A DNA stretch of 64,000 nt from Chionoecetes opilio (GCA_016584305.1 JACEEZ010013467.1:196339-260338), one strand, 5' to 3'; counted from the first letter of the stretch, positions 1 to 11,203 are shown. Notes: generated by a model not told the origin, from the sequence alone. Numbers and translations are program-made.

Positions 1-1640
1 AACCTCGTCCTGGATGTTCACATCACCAAGACACTGTGACTCTCACATTTCCCAGGAGGGTCATGGAGTGTGTTGACATCTGCAGTACCGCTGATCGTCG
101 GGGATTGTCTGACAATAAAGTGACAGCCTAGTCTCTGCTACATTGAAGGCTGGTGGAGCTGACCTGGACAATTTTGTCATTCAACCTCAACAACGAGACG
201 GAACAGGATGCTGAAAAGGGGTACCACATCAGCCAGGAGTACATGGCAGCATTTAGCGAAGACCCTCCCAAGTATGCTGCTCTCCACTGGGATGGCAAGA
301 TGCTGAGAGATGTCCGGGGGAAGTGATCCTGGGACCACGTCAGAGACTCGGGCTGTGCTTGTCTCAGGACACCTGCATATCCTAAAGGGCAAGGCTACTG
401 GGAGTACCAGTGATAGACAGCTCAACAGGAACGGCTCAGGCGAGGCATCCATGATTTGCTGGAGGCATGGGGGCTTACTGGAGTGATCACTGCCCTTGTG
501 TTTGACACAAGGCCAGCAACAGTGGAGTACATCGGGAGCTGCCAAGCTTCTGGAGCAACAGCTTGACAGGAAGGTGTTCTACCTGGCCTGCAGACACCAC
601 ATTCTGAAGTGCTGGTTGGGTGCTGTATGGGAGAATCTTGTTTGGCAAGGTCAAGAGCCCAGAGAATCCTTGGTTCAAGCACTTCAAGGACTTTTGACAA
701 AATCTTACCACAGACAACCCTACAACCCTGTCCATCAGCACAAAGGGTTGAATAAAAGAAGAAAGAGTGCAAGGAAATACTACAGGAAATCCTGGGGTCG
801 GAGAAGCCTCCTAGAGCTGACTACCGTGAGATGGCTGAGCTTACACTGATCGTCCTTGGAGACACGCCTCCCGCGGAATCCACTGGAGTCGTCCTGGAGC
901 CTTCATCAGGCCAGGTGGATGGCCAGAAACCTGTATTCTTATGAAGATGTTCATGTTTGCTGAGCAGCTGGAGTACGGAATGAAGAAAACTGTTTTGAAG
1001 CTGGAACGCCTGAACCTCTTCCTAGGACTGTTTTATACACCCATTGGGGTGTCATCAACACTTGCTGCAGATGCTCCTGCAAATGATCTGCAGTTCATGA
1101 AGGACATGATGAAGTTCAAGAGAACAGATCTAGAGATTGCTCAGGCAGTGCTACAAAAAATGAAAACCACAAGTGGTACCTGACACAGGAGGTTGTGCCG
1201 TTTCGCTCTCTTCGGTAGCAGACTCAGTGACAAAGAGAAGCAGGAATTTCTGCCAAGCTGCACGCCACTGAGAAGCCAGATAGCTTCAGACGAGGGAAAC
1301 CTATGTTCCCTCAGGGTTTCAGCCAAGACGACGACTGGCTGATCTAGTTGGTCCAGAGAGTCATCTTCTGCTTGACACCCTTGGCATTGAGTAGACTGGC
1401 TTCTGCAACCTGGCGACATGGCCAAGGAGTGATGACTACAGCAAGGCCCTGGAATATGTCAGCAATGTAAAAGTAGTGAATGACATTGCTGAGCGGGGAG
1501 TCAAGATGATGGGCTGATTTCGCAACTCATTACCAAGATTTTCAGCAAAAAAAGTACCTTCTTTAAACTGTGGAATACAACCGTGAGCGGGTTTGATAGC
1601 TTCAAGAAGCAAACTCTGAAAAATGACTGTGAAGTGTCCT
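1..1640 (+). pseudogene. Decayed hAT-like (RNase H-fold) transposon protein
   Basis: This is a relic of the same protein family as the better copy at 38.2-40.0 kb on the minus strand. The readable islands are scattered over frames. A WDGK block lies near 285-300 and an FDT block near 500. LEQQLDRK and LACRHH follow inside the open stretch 496-849. A YREMAELTLIVLGD block sits near 816-863 and VNDIAERGVK near 1476-1506. These match, in the same order, WDGK, SFDTTAANTG, LEQKLGR, LACRHH, YKEMLELFIVLLG and VTNDTAERGV of the 38 kb copy. hAT transposases have an acidic residue before a C-x2-H motif, and CRHH fits that pattern; placing the family near hAT is inference. Stops and frame changes are frequent (for example TGA near 324), so it cannot encode a full protein. 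The left part may continue outside the window. Confidence 0.7.
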
Positions 1641-4203
1641 TCTGACATAGACAATAGAGTTTTCTGCCACTTGAAAATAGTTTTTAGAGTCTTTGCACAC
1701 ATTTTTTGATGTCAAATTGTATATTTATGAAATTTATATGAAATTTTCAGAAATTTTTTTTTTTCTGGTTGATGTCTTTTTTTCTGAATGTTTACTTGGG
1801 TTGTTTTTTTCAGAAAAATATTGAAAATGCTTCAATTTGATACCCAATTTGTTGTTCTATCCCAATTGTAACAAAAGTCTCAGGTTTAAAAAAAGTCTGG
1901 CGGAAGGGAAAATTAGGCGCTTTTTTACTGTCGCGGGCTTAATATATTGAGGTCCAAGAGGCAAGGGTTCCTGACATTTTAGCTCAAAATGGTTGTGATT
2001 TTCGGCTTTTCCAGGTCAAAAGCATGGGAAACCTTGCAGGGGGGGTATAAAAATAGGAAAAAATTGTTTCTGAACAGGTCCCAGTGTGAGGGGCCCCGCG
2101 CAACAGTATCATAACTACGCCTAATTGAAAACAGTTTATTTGCATATGATCTTTATGTTATGAATACTGAATGAGATGAGAATTAATGGAAAACATAAAC
2201 ATTTACGGGGCGGATGTCAGATAAGAATGTATGCATGCGCGCGCTCTGATTTGCCAGGGTCTTGAAGGCTGCACCCAAGTAAGAGACAGAAGGTAACGTC
2301 ACCTCCCTTTTGCCGCGCTGGGGGAAGTGACGTCAATAAGAATTGGGCCCCAGGGCTTAAAAAGTAGGACAGGTGAGGGGGAAAGGGGGGCGGGGTGTGG
2401 GAATAAGGGGAAGGGAAAACTAAGGCATAAAAGAAAAAAAAAAGATGCCGTTAATTCCCGGTGATATTACTTTTGCTGTGCCCGGGCCAGAACAGGGGGC
2501 ACAAGAAAAAAAGGGGCATCGTCCCCAAAAGGGGTGGTAGGTAGAATTTCCCTCCCTCTACTCTTTCTCTCCTTCTTTTCCTTTGGCCTTCCTAATCTCT
2601 CTCTCTTCTCTTTTTCCCACGTTCCCTTTCTTTCGCCCCCTCGTTTTTCTCGTCTCCTCTCTTTGAGGTACAATTAGGTAGATTAATTAAAAATTTAAAA
2701 TTTGGTTTTTTTGGCTTCATATAAGAGGGGAAGGTTAAAAGGAGAGAAGAATGAATGAGAAAGGGAGGCATTTGAAAAGAATGAAGAAGCCTATGGTGAG
2801 GTCATTGCCCCTGTAAAGGTAATGGGGCCCCCTTTAAATAATTCGGCCCCACGATCCCCTTACGGGGCATGGAGTACTATTTTCCCCGAAAAGCCCTGGG
2901 GAATGACGGTAAATTTTTGTTCTTTACCTTGCTGCCCCCCCCCAAAAAAAATGTTTCGGGGTTTTTTTACCGGGAAAAAGTATAAAATTTTTAAAATCCG
3001 GACTGGGGAATTTCCGTATAAGAAAATGTAAACAAAATAAACTACCAAATAAATTGCTCCCTTTGCCGGGCTGACCCCAAACCAAACCTTAAAATTACTT
3101 AACCCACCTAAAAACCAAATCAAATAACCCTAATACTACCAAACCATTCCTGATAACAAAACCCTAAACCCATTAAACCCATATTGGGGGGTGTTGGAGG
3201 GGCTGCCCTTTAACTACCTCCGATGGTGGACTTTCAAGTGTATGGGATATGTCTATGCCTTGTGGGTGGAGAAGTTGGAAAAAAAAAAAAAAAAAAAAAA
3301 GCGCCCACCAAGGGAGGAACGGGCATTCTTCGTATCCAAGGTGGCAAGCATCCCTTTCGAGCGACGCAAGAGTGCAGCACGGAAAGTGTGAACGCCATTC
3401 GCTGCCTCATGAGTGCCATTAAGGTGGCCAAGCTTGACTTCTAGGACAGCGTAAACACCGAAGCTCAAGCTCATCAGGAGGTCAAGCTTTGCTGCCCGGA
3501 GCTAAAATGGCCTCTTGTATGGAGTGTGGTCAGGGTCGGCAATAATACATTTATCAAAGTATATGTGCTGGAGTCCTTCTTAATGTAAGGCCATTCCTGG
3601 GTAGCTATACAGCTTTCCACTTAAGACTTCTGTTTCTGACAAGGATTTAACATTGATTGGTGTACGGAGAAAGCTGCACGTCTACCTAGTTTATTTAGTT
3701 AACGCTAATTTATGCATGGTGCTTGATCAGAAAACGAAATATATCAATGGAAAGCTAATACCATTTACTATTACACGACTAATTACACTAATGCATGTAC
3801 TTTTTCCCCATATCCAGTTGAAGATAATGAAAAGAAGCTATTCATTGTCAACTGTTGAATTCTTTCATAACAATAAGCCGCTCAATAAAGTTTGTCGAGA
3901 AATTGATCAGCCATCGAGCGAGTCTGTCCTCTGGCAGCCTTCACAGAGAAGTGTAGTCCAGCGATTGAGATTGTGCGGTGAGTGTTTATGGTGGTCAGCT
4001 GGTGACTGACACCCATCGATTGTCCATTTATTGTTAGTTACAAAGAGGATGTCTGTCCCGTTGTGAGTTGAATATCCAAGGGGTGAGGCAGACAGGGCCG
4101 CCACACTCACAGCAACACATGACACGTAAGTAGTGACAGGCAAGGGGGCCTGGAGGAACGTGGGCGGTATTGACTAACCCGCCAGCCAGGCCACGGTGAC
4201 CGT
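1641..4203. other. Gene-poor spacer, partly smeared consensus
   Basis: I see no supportable gene. About 1,880-3,190 is rich in runs of one base (CCCCCCC, AAAAAA, GGGG), as in the poor-consensus stretches near the end of the window. A run of 20 A precedes a GC-richer piece at 3,301-3,500 that is open in one frame for about 70 codons but matches nothing I recognise. 3,500-4,203 is ordinary mixed sequence. Confidence 0.5.
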
Positions 4204-4396
4204 GATACCTTGGGAACAAGTCAAATCCGGCCCCTAGTCACTCGGCCCCGGTCACTCCGGCCCCTAGTTCTCCGGCCCCCAGTCACTCCGGCCTCTCAGA
4301 GGTTCAACCCTAGTCACTGCGGCCTCCCAGAGCTGAGTGTACGTGTTTGCGTGTTCGAGCCCATGAAGTGTGTACATTTTTAATGTTAATCTAGAT

Positions 4397-4536
4397 ATTA
4401 AAAAAAAACGTATGCTTGAGCTTGATGCGGTAATTATGGAGGAGAGTTCACGTTCTTTTTCAGAGACACCAACTACTTTTTCTTGGCCTACAAAGGTGCT
4501 TTTTTCAAATGGTGCTAGTTTTTTTTGCCCCCAAAC

Positions 4537-4571
<35 letters not shown>

Positions 4572-4862
4572 AAACCTAACCAAACCCAAAAACCTAACCT
4601 AACCTCCCAACCAACCCAACCAAACCTTCCCTTTACAGGGTTTTAAAAAAAACCCAACCAAACCCTTTACGGTTTTCAAAAAACCTAACCTTAACCACAA
4701 AAATACATTTTTTGGTTTTTGGTTTTTTGGTTTGCCAAAATAAAACTACACCATTAGAACAAGCACCTATTTGGGCCAAAAAAAAGTAGTTGGTGTCTCT
4801 GAAAACAAGTGAAACTCTCCTCCATATTAACCCTTGATGCTTTTGCGTATGCTAAAAAAAAA
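4397..4862. repeat. Inverted repeat inside F1
   Basis: The arms are about 4,397-4,530 and 4,750-4,862. Both contain GGAGGAGAGTT or its complement, the block AGACACCAACTACTTTTT and a GCATACG end. The loop holds a run of about 29 A and AACCTAACC-like text. Confidence 0.7.
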
Positions 4863-4929
4863 TTGTAAAAAAAAATAACCATAAAATAAAAAAATAATAA
4901 TTAAATATAATTAAAAAATTTTAAAAAAG

Positions 4930-5105
4930 GGAAATACTTTTTGGACTCATCCCCTTCCCGGGTTGACTGAAATGAAAATACCGCACTGTATTGTATGCTT
5001 TTTGTATTCACACTGTAAAGGGTTTCCCGCGTGCGCTCGGCCTTGGTTAACCCACCGGCCGCTATGAAATATGAGTGCCTCAAAAAATTCTAAGTCCAGT
5101 CAAAT
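4930..5105 (+). repeat. 168-bp repeat unit, copy 1 (in F1)
   Basis: It runs from GGGAAATACTTT to AATTCTAAGTCCAGT and includes GCCGCTATGAAATATGAG. It is the same unit as at 7,286-7,455 (direct) and 6,665-6,832 (inverted), and is the most diverged of the three. Confidence 0.75.
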
Positions 5106-5820
5106 CCACTCCCCAGCGCTTTCCCAGCTAGCTAGCCCCAGTACACCCTTGACTCAGCTTATAATTTGTCCCGGTGTAAGGAACACTAGTTTGCATAATT
5201 ATTTATATATGGGGTATGAAAGCTCAAAAATTTTTTACCACATCAACCTTTTATATTTTAAGCATAATTTCTAATAAACAATAGGGGAATAATTGGTTTC
5301 TAATAAAAAACTCGCGAGTATTTATTAGGACGGGGACGTCACGTTGGCGGAGGGTTTTACTGTTCAATTTTTCGGTTCATTCCTCACTGGCGGTCACGGG
5401 CACAGGGTTGTGGTGTGGTGCTTGTAGCTACGACTGCAATTTTATTAGGGGTGTAAAAAAGAGAAGCCAAAGGACTTTTTGTGTGCGCCACAACTCATTT
5501 TTTAAACAAAAGGTTATTGCACTTGATAAAAACCCCGCCAAAATTGGGCTTTATAGAAAACATAGCAAATAGTTGTTTTCGAAACTACCACTTTTAAACG
5601 TGTTTAAAATCACCCCCCCCCGTCCTTTTTTAACATCGGTACCCCCATTTGCCACCCTCACGGTTATTCAATTTTTTAAAGGGAAGTTGAAAGGCTATTT
5701 TCTCATATAACATGTTTTTGTGATGTGGTTATGATGCTAGGGTACTTTAGGCTTAAATGTAGGGTGATAATTTTTCTGGGGATTTTCCTTAGATGGCTAG
5801 CGATTTTTCCCCAGATTGCA

Positions 5821-5824
<4 letters not shown>

Positions 5825-5886
<62 letters not shown>

Positions 5887-5915
5887 TATATATATATATA
5901 ATATATATAATATAT
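5825..5915. repeat. Poly(T) then (TA)n
   Basis: About 58 consecutive T are followed by TATATA and ATATAA repeats. Any reading frame through it is an artefact. Confidence 0.95.
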
Positions 5916-6162
5916 CCCTTTACTTTCTCAAGTCGTATCACAACTAAGGTTAGGTTAGCAACTTGTAGGGGGTTATAGTAAGGTTATGTTAGTTACGGTA
6001 AAACTTTGGAAGAAGTCCTTCACCCCTATCTTTTTTTTCTTCCCCCTATAGCCAACAAGCCTGGGGAACTGGCGGGAATACGGGGTTTTTGGGTGGGGGA
6101 AGCAAATATAAGTGATTTATGGCTCCCAAAAAAATCATCAAAGTCACTATATGTAAAAATCT

Positions 6163-6664
6163 AACCTAACCTAACCTTAACCACAAAGTATACCTAACCT
6201 AACCTAACCTAACCTTAACCACAAAGTATACCTAACCTAACCTAACCTAACCTTAACCACAAAGTATACCTAACCTAACCTAACCTTAACCACAAAGTAA
6301 ACCTAACCTTAACCACAAAGTATACCTAACCTAACCTTAACCACAAAGTATACCTAACCTAACCTAACCTTAACCACAAAGTATACCTAACCTAACCTTA
6401 ACCACAAAGTATACCTAACCTAACCTAACCTTAACCACAAAGTATACCTAACCGAACCTAACCTAACCTTAACCACAAAGTATACCTAACCTAACCTAAC
6501 CTTAACCACAAAGTATACCTAACCTAACCTTAACCACAAAGTATACCTAACCTTAACCACGAAGTATACCTAACCTAACCTAACCTTAACCACAAAGTAT
6601 ACCTAACCTAACCTAACCTAACCTTAACCACAAAGTATACCTAACCTAACCTAACCTAACCTAA
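6163..6664 (+). repeat. Telomere-like array (AACCT with a spacer), left arm
   Basis: Tandem CCTAA units, one to five per block, are separated by a constant spacer TTAACCACAAAGTATA. The array has about 17 blocks. CCTAA/TTAGG is the arthropod telomere repeat, but the spacer makes this a compound interstitial satellite and not a chromosome end. Confidence 0.9.
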
Positions 6665-6832
6665 CTGGACTTAGAATTTTTTGAGGCACCTCATATTTCA
6701 TAGCGGCCGTGTGGGTTAACCAAGGCCGAGCGCATGCTGGAACCTTTACAGATGTGAAGTACAATAAGCATACAATACAGTGCGGTAGTTCATTTCAGTC
6801 AAAGCCGGAAGGATGAGTTCCAAAGTATTTCC
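6665..6832 (-). repeat. 168-bp repeat unit, copy 2
   Basis: This is the inverted copy of the unit at 7,286-7,455. It begins CTGGACTTAGAATTTTTTG and ends AAAGTATTTCC, and closes the left telomere-like array. Confidence 0.85.
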
Positions 6833-7089
6833 TTAGTTACTTTTAGGGGGTTATAGTGAGGTTAAGTTAGTTACTTTCAAGGGGTTATAGTTAGGTTAGG
6901 TTAGTTACTTTTAAGGGGTTATAGTTAGGTTAGGTTAGTTACTTTAAAGGGATTATAGTAAGGTTAAGTTAGTAACTTTTAGAGGGTTATAGTGAAGTTA
7001 AGTTAGTAACTTTTAGGGGGTTATAGTGGTATCCGTTGATTCGGGCCGCCAGTTGAAACAGGCCGCCCATAGTAGCATGCATACCCAGC

Positions 7090-7838
7090 AGACAGTATAC
7101 TTTGTGGTTAAGGTTAGGTTAGGTTAGGTATACTTTGTGGTTAAGGTTAGGTTAGGTTCGGTTAGGTATACTTTGTGGTTAAGGTTAGGTTAGGTATACT
7201 TTGTGGTTAAGGTTAGGTTAGGCTAGGTTAGGTATACTTTGTGGTTAAGGTTAGGCTAGGTATACTTTGTGGTTAAGGTTAGGGAAATACTTTGGAACTC
7301 ATCCTTCCGGCTTTGACTGAAATGAACTACCGCACTGTATTGTATGCTTATTGTACTTCACATCTGTAAAGGTTCCAGCGTGCGCTCAGCCTTGGTTAAC
7401 CCACATGGCCGCTATGAAATATGAGGTGCCTCAAAAAATTCTAAGTCCAGTTAGGTTAGGTTAGGTTAGGTATACTTTGTGGTTAAGGTTAGGTTAGGTT
7501 AGGTATACTTTGTGGTTAAGGTTAGGTTAGGTTAGGTTATACTTTGTGGTTAAGGTTAGGTATACTTTGTGGTTAAGGTTGGTTAGTTAGGTTAGGTATA
7601 CTTTGTGGTTAAGGTTAGGTTAGGTATACTTTGTGGTTAAGGTTAGGTTAGGTATACTTTGTGGTTAAGGTTAGGTATACTTTGTGGTTAAGGTTAGGTT
7701 AGGTATACTTTGTGGTGAAGGTTCGGTTAGGTATACTTTGTGTTTTGTGGTTAAGGTTAGGTTAGGTATACTTTGTGGTTAAGGTTAGGTTAGGTTAGGT
7801 TAGGTATACTTTGTGGTTAAGGTTAGGTTAGGTTAGAT
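7090..7838 (-). repeat. Telomere-like array, right arm (inverted)
   Basis: TATACTTTGTGGTTAA spacers alternate with TTAGG blocks. This is the exact complement of the 6,163-6,664 motif, and the array is interrupted by the 168-bp unit at 7,286-7,455. Confidence 0.9.
7286..7455 (+). repeat. 168-bp repeat unit, copy 3
   Basis: GGAAATACTTTGGAACTCAT to CTAAGTCCAGTT. It lies inside the right array and pairs with copy 2, so the unit is part of the palindrome. Confidence 0.85.
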
Positions 7839-8004
7839 TTTTACATATAGTGACTTGATGATTTTTTTGGGAGCTATAAATCACTTATATTTGCTTCCCC
7901 CACCCAAAAACCCCGTATTCCCGCCAGTTCCCCAGGCTTGTTGGCTATAGGGGGAAGAAAAAAAAGATAGGGGTGAAGGACTTCTTCCAAAGTTTTACCG
8001 TTTT

Positions 8005-8275
8005 TTTTCGGGCGACGACGACAGCGGTATGACACTCAGTAAATACACACTAGATGGCGACTTGACTGTTGGTAGCCACTTTGTAGATATTTTTGTAATT
8101 TGTTCATTTATAGCCATAATATGACACAGATGAAGACACAAAATGACACAGACTCTCCAGATAGCCCCTTCTAACTTTCCTGAAATCATGGATGTGCAAA
8201 TGTAAGTATGAACGCCACCACACGTCTGTACATCAAAAAAAACGTTGTCCTAGCGACTTTAGCGTTATCTATGGT
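8005..8275 (+). repeat. R-family MITE, left-truncated copy
   Basis: It matches the right 270 bp of the R element at 17,290-17,769: GGGCGACGACGAC, ATGACACAGATGAAGACAC, CTTTCCTGAAATCATGGATG, then the terminal GCGACTTTAGCGTTATCTA. The left terminal repeat is absent. It forms the inner border of the right end of F1. Confidence 0.8.
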
Positions 8276-8550
8276 AAGTAATAAATTAGTGAAGTGAAAG
8301 CCTATTACTATGTTCCTTATAGCCAATAGCCATTCCCTATAGCCAATCTAAAGTATTAGTGTTGGTGTGTGGCAGCATTGCAGAATAAGCAATATCACTT
8401 TCCAGTTTCCACCAACATAGCTTCATATTTTATTGGCGGCTGGAGTGACCAGGGTGGTAGGTCGGAGTGACCAGGGTGGTAGGCCGGAGTGACCAGGGTG
8501 GGGGCCGGAGTGACGGAGGGCCGGAGTGACTTGTAATCGATACCTTTGGG

Positions 8551-9792
8551 TGTGGTGATCATGATAATATGTTCTGTGGCTAGTTCTCATGGACCCATGT
8601 TACGTAGTGCGGCACCAGGCACCACTACCGTTGCAATGCCACCACTCGTCTTTGGGTATTATTTTACACTAGAACCAAAATTCCCTTCACAATTGGGAGT
8701 TTGGTTTCTGTTTACCTTATTGGATTCTAGGAAACATTCTCTCAATGAGCTTCCGTCGCAAATCACTACTTTTGTTTGGGAGATAATGACATGTTGTTTA
8801 TAGGGAGGCAAGAGACAAGTGTTTACGTCCACCACACTCTTCTTCCTCTTGTGACCTGCATCGCCTCTCTTCTTCCCTTGCCGTGGACAGTTTTTTGATG
8901 CAGATTTGGCTTTAGTTAGGAGGTTAAAGAGTGGAAAAAGGTTAGGTTAGATTAGCCAGTCTAAAGATGGGGTTAGGTTAGTTTAATTTTCATATCATAT
9001 ACCCTCCTTCCTATTAAAAACTTCTTATATCTCCGAAAGTAGTGATTTGCGACGGAAGTTCATAGAGAAAATGTTTCTTAGAATCTATTAAGGTGAACAG
9101 AAACCACACTCCCAATTGTGTAGGGAATTTCGGTCCTAGTGTAAAAATTTACCTAAAATTCTAGTTCTTTCCCGCCCTTAGGTCTCGCTAGGAGGTTATA
9201 GGTAAGTTTATAGTGAGGTTAGGTTAGGTATATTGTTAGATTATTAGGTATAATATTATTTTGGGGAGGTCCAGGGTGGGTCATTTATTTAGGTTTTAGG
9301 AAGGGGGGTTGAAGGGGGCATCCCTCCCCCACTTTATAATTACGTTTTAGAGGTATCTGTGAAGGTCTGGAGGAAAAAACCCCACTAATAAAGGCAGGAA
9401 AGGACTCTAGAACTTTACCCCATAGCGCCCCTGATCACCTTTGACTCACCTCGCCATGACTGCCACTGGAGGATGTCACTGGGAAGGTGCTCATGGTTGA
9501 TCTCAGTCAAAAATGGAATTTTAAAATTTTCATCATCATGATTTGTGGAATTAATCACAAGAGCAAATAATGTCCTTATCTAGTTAAACTTCTTTGAAAG
9601 TAGCACTATCCACATTGATTATTCTCATGTTGCAGTATCAATGTACCTTCCAAATAGCTATCCTTATTCATGTCTTATAAAGGGTGATTTGAACAACCAC
9701 CTGTCTCATTGTCACGAATGAAACTATCTTTACTCTGATAACTTTTAAGTTAAAAATGGGATTAAAATTCGTTGTATCAACCCTGCTGTATC
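8551..9792. other. Spacer, no gene seen
   Basis: There is no convincing coding sequence. The stretch has scattered GGTTAGG text, runs of G and C near 9,260-9,360, and the inverted repeat listed separately at 8,640-9,172. Confidence 0.6.
8640..9172. repeat. Inverted repeat, 140-bp arms
   Basis: The arms are 8,640-8,783 and about 9,035-9,172. Each contains AATTGGGAGTGTGGTTTCTG-like text and TTGCGACGGAAG or its complement. The arms are roughly 85-90 percent alike by eye, with a loop of about 250 bp. It is probably a small foldback MITE. Confidence 0.65.
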
Positions 9793-10087
9793 TCGCTTAC
9801 TACCTTATGAAGGACTATTCTTTTGTCATACACGTCTTCTACTAACCTTCAAACCTCTTGGCAAGCTGTTACTTTGGTCAAAATCACGGACAAAAATTAT
9901 CTAAGAATAAATAGATGCAACCCCGCCGTCGCCATCAGCACAGTCCAGAGACTGCAGGGCGGGCGCCTCTCCCAGCCCTCCCTTACAGACAGCAGTCTGA
10001 AAAGTTAAGTAGCGGACTCCGTGGAGGCAGGACGTGTGGACCTGAGCTAAGTGTTTCGTGATTGAATTTTGCTAGTTCTTGTGAAAT

Positions 10088-11203
10088 ATGGAGATATGTG
10101 GGGTTCTAGAAGGGGTTGTGGAGGGTGTAGCTACAGCTGACGTGGCCGCAGGGGGTCAGGAGGTAGCTGTGCTCCCTACAGAGGAGGTAGGTGTGGCCCA
10201 AGCCACGTGTAACCAGCGGATGGAAGAGGTGGTTAATGTTTACATCCTGTGCGGTGGGTGTGACATGTTGCGGTCCTCGGTGAGGGAATGTGTGGTGTGT
10301 GCCTTACAGGAACAGGTAAAGGTATTGCAGGAGGAGGTTAAGGGGCTTAAGGGAGTAGTGGATGAGGGAAATGTAGGTACTGGGATGCTGGTTAGTACCA
10401 TGCAGGGCGAGGTGAAGGACCTTCAGCAGAAGGTCCACAGCCTTGAGGAGGGTGTAGAGGTACGGCAGGCAGGTGTAGTTACCAGGCCGGCAAGTGGAGG
10501 TACCAGGCCCAAGGAGGGAGAGTGGCGGGTGGTAGGAAAGGGAAGCAAGCCAGGTAGTGCTGGGGCAGAAAAGTCAGGTGAGGTGCCGTTGCACAACAGG
10601 TATGCTGTGCTGGGGGAGGAGGATATGGGGGTGAAGAGTAGAGGTGTGGAGGAGCAGCAAGCAGGGGACAGGAGTGGAAAGGGGCCTGAGGTGGTGTTGG
10701 TGGGAGACTCTCAGGTGAAGTACCTAGACCAGAACTTCTGTGAGAGGGACAGGGACAGGAGGACTAGGGTGTGCTATCCAGGGGCATCTGTGCAGGATGT
10801 TACAGATAGACTGGACAGGCTGATGGTAGGCACAGGGAAGGATGCGGTTGTGGTGGTGCACGTCGGGGGGAACGACGTAGGCAAGGCGAGGTCGGAGGAG
10901 TTGGTAACTAGGTACAAGGCCCTGTTAGAGAAGGTCAAGGAGAGTGGTAGGAAAGGGGTGATTTGTGGTGTGATCCCTAGGGAGTATGTGGGTCAGGAGT
11001 GGCTGTCGAGGGCCTTAAGTCTAAATAGCAAGATAGAGGAGCTGTGCAAGGATATGGGGTTGCGGTTTGTGGACGGGTGGGACACTTTCTATGGTAAGCA
11101 CTCGATGTATACCAGAGATGGTGTCCACCTAAGTAAGATGGGGACAGAGGCGTACGGGGACCAGTTAGAGAAGGCTGTTAGGTTAGCTAGCCAGGGAAAC
11201 TAG
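10088..11203 (+). CDS. LINE ORF1 protein, zinc knuckle + coiled coil + SGNH esterase
   Basis: This is an intact 371-residue frame. C55, C58, C68 and C71 form a C-x2-C-x9-C-x2-C knuckle. Residues about 72-125 are a heptad-rich coiled coil (EQVKVLQEEVKGL and similar), suited to oligomerisation. After a basic linker and an LHNRYAVLGE patch, residues 200-365 form an SGNH/GDSL hydrolase: GDS at 206-208 with nucleophile S208, HVGGNDVG at 258-265 with the block-III N262, and DGVH at 344-347 giving the catalytic D and H. Such esterase domains occur in ORF1 of CR1-type LINEs. The protein is thought to coat element RNA or act on membranes or lipids, but its substrate is unknown. Catalytic residues are all present. 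ORF2 starts about 100 bp downstream. The start chosen is the first Met of the frame. Confidence 0.92.
   Translation: MEICGVLEGVVEGVATADVAAGGQEVAVLPTEEVGVAQATCNQRMEEVVNVYILCGGCDMLRSSVRECVVCALQEQVKVLQEEVKGLKGVVDEGNVGTGMLVSTMQGEVKDLQQKVHSLEEGVEVRQAGVVTRPASGGTRPKEGEWRVVGKGSKPGSAGAEKSGEVPLHNRYAVLGEEDMGVKSRGVEEQQAGDRSGKGPEVVLVGDSQVKYLDQNFCERDRDRRTRVCYPGASVQDVTDRLDRLMVGTGKDAVVVVHVGGNDVGKARSEELVTRYKALLEKVKESGRKGVICGVIPREYVGQEWLSRALSLNSKIEELCKDMGLRFVDGWDTFYGKHSMYTRDGVHLSKMGTEAYGDQLEKAVRLASQGN

Larger units (their letters stand above)
5998..8003. repeat. 2-kb imperfect palindrome inside F1
   Basis: GGTAAAACTTTGGAAGAAG at 5,998 is matched inverted at about 7,985-8,003. The 150 bp inside each end (CCAACAAGCCTGGGGAACT and its complement) also pair. 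The arms then run into the two oppositely oriented telomere-like arrays. The centre is near 6,900-7,080. Confidence 0.8.
4215..8538 (+). mobile_element. Element F1: tandem GTCACTCCGGCC ends, 11/12-bp TSD
   Basis: The left end begins ACAAGTC and carries several GTCACTCCGGCC-like units to about 4,330. The right end, about 8,445-8,538, carries the same unit inverted (GGCCGGAGTGAC) and ends GACTTGT. The flanks are GATACCTTGGG at 4,204-4,214 and GATACCTTTGGG at 8,539-8,550, a direct repeat of 11/12 bp. The sister element F2 at 52,435-53,609 shares both ends in inverted orientation and has its own 12-bp flanking repeat. The interior holds inverted repeats, a T/TA tract, telomere-like arrays and part of an R-family MITE. 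I see no transposase, so it is non-autonomous. Inverted ends made of tandem subunits recall Foldback or MULE-type elements, but a TSD of about 12 bp does not settle the class. Confidence 0.75.

Noticed and set aside
3223..3444. Gene after the A-run at 3,280
   Set aside because: About 70 codons with no recognisable motif; the A-run could be a retroposed tail, but no parent can be named.
6163..7838. True telomere
   Set aside because: The CCTAA blocks are short, broken by a constant spacer, present in both orientations and embedded in a TSD-flanked element.
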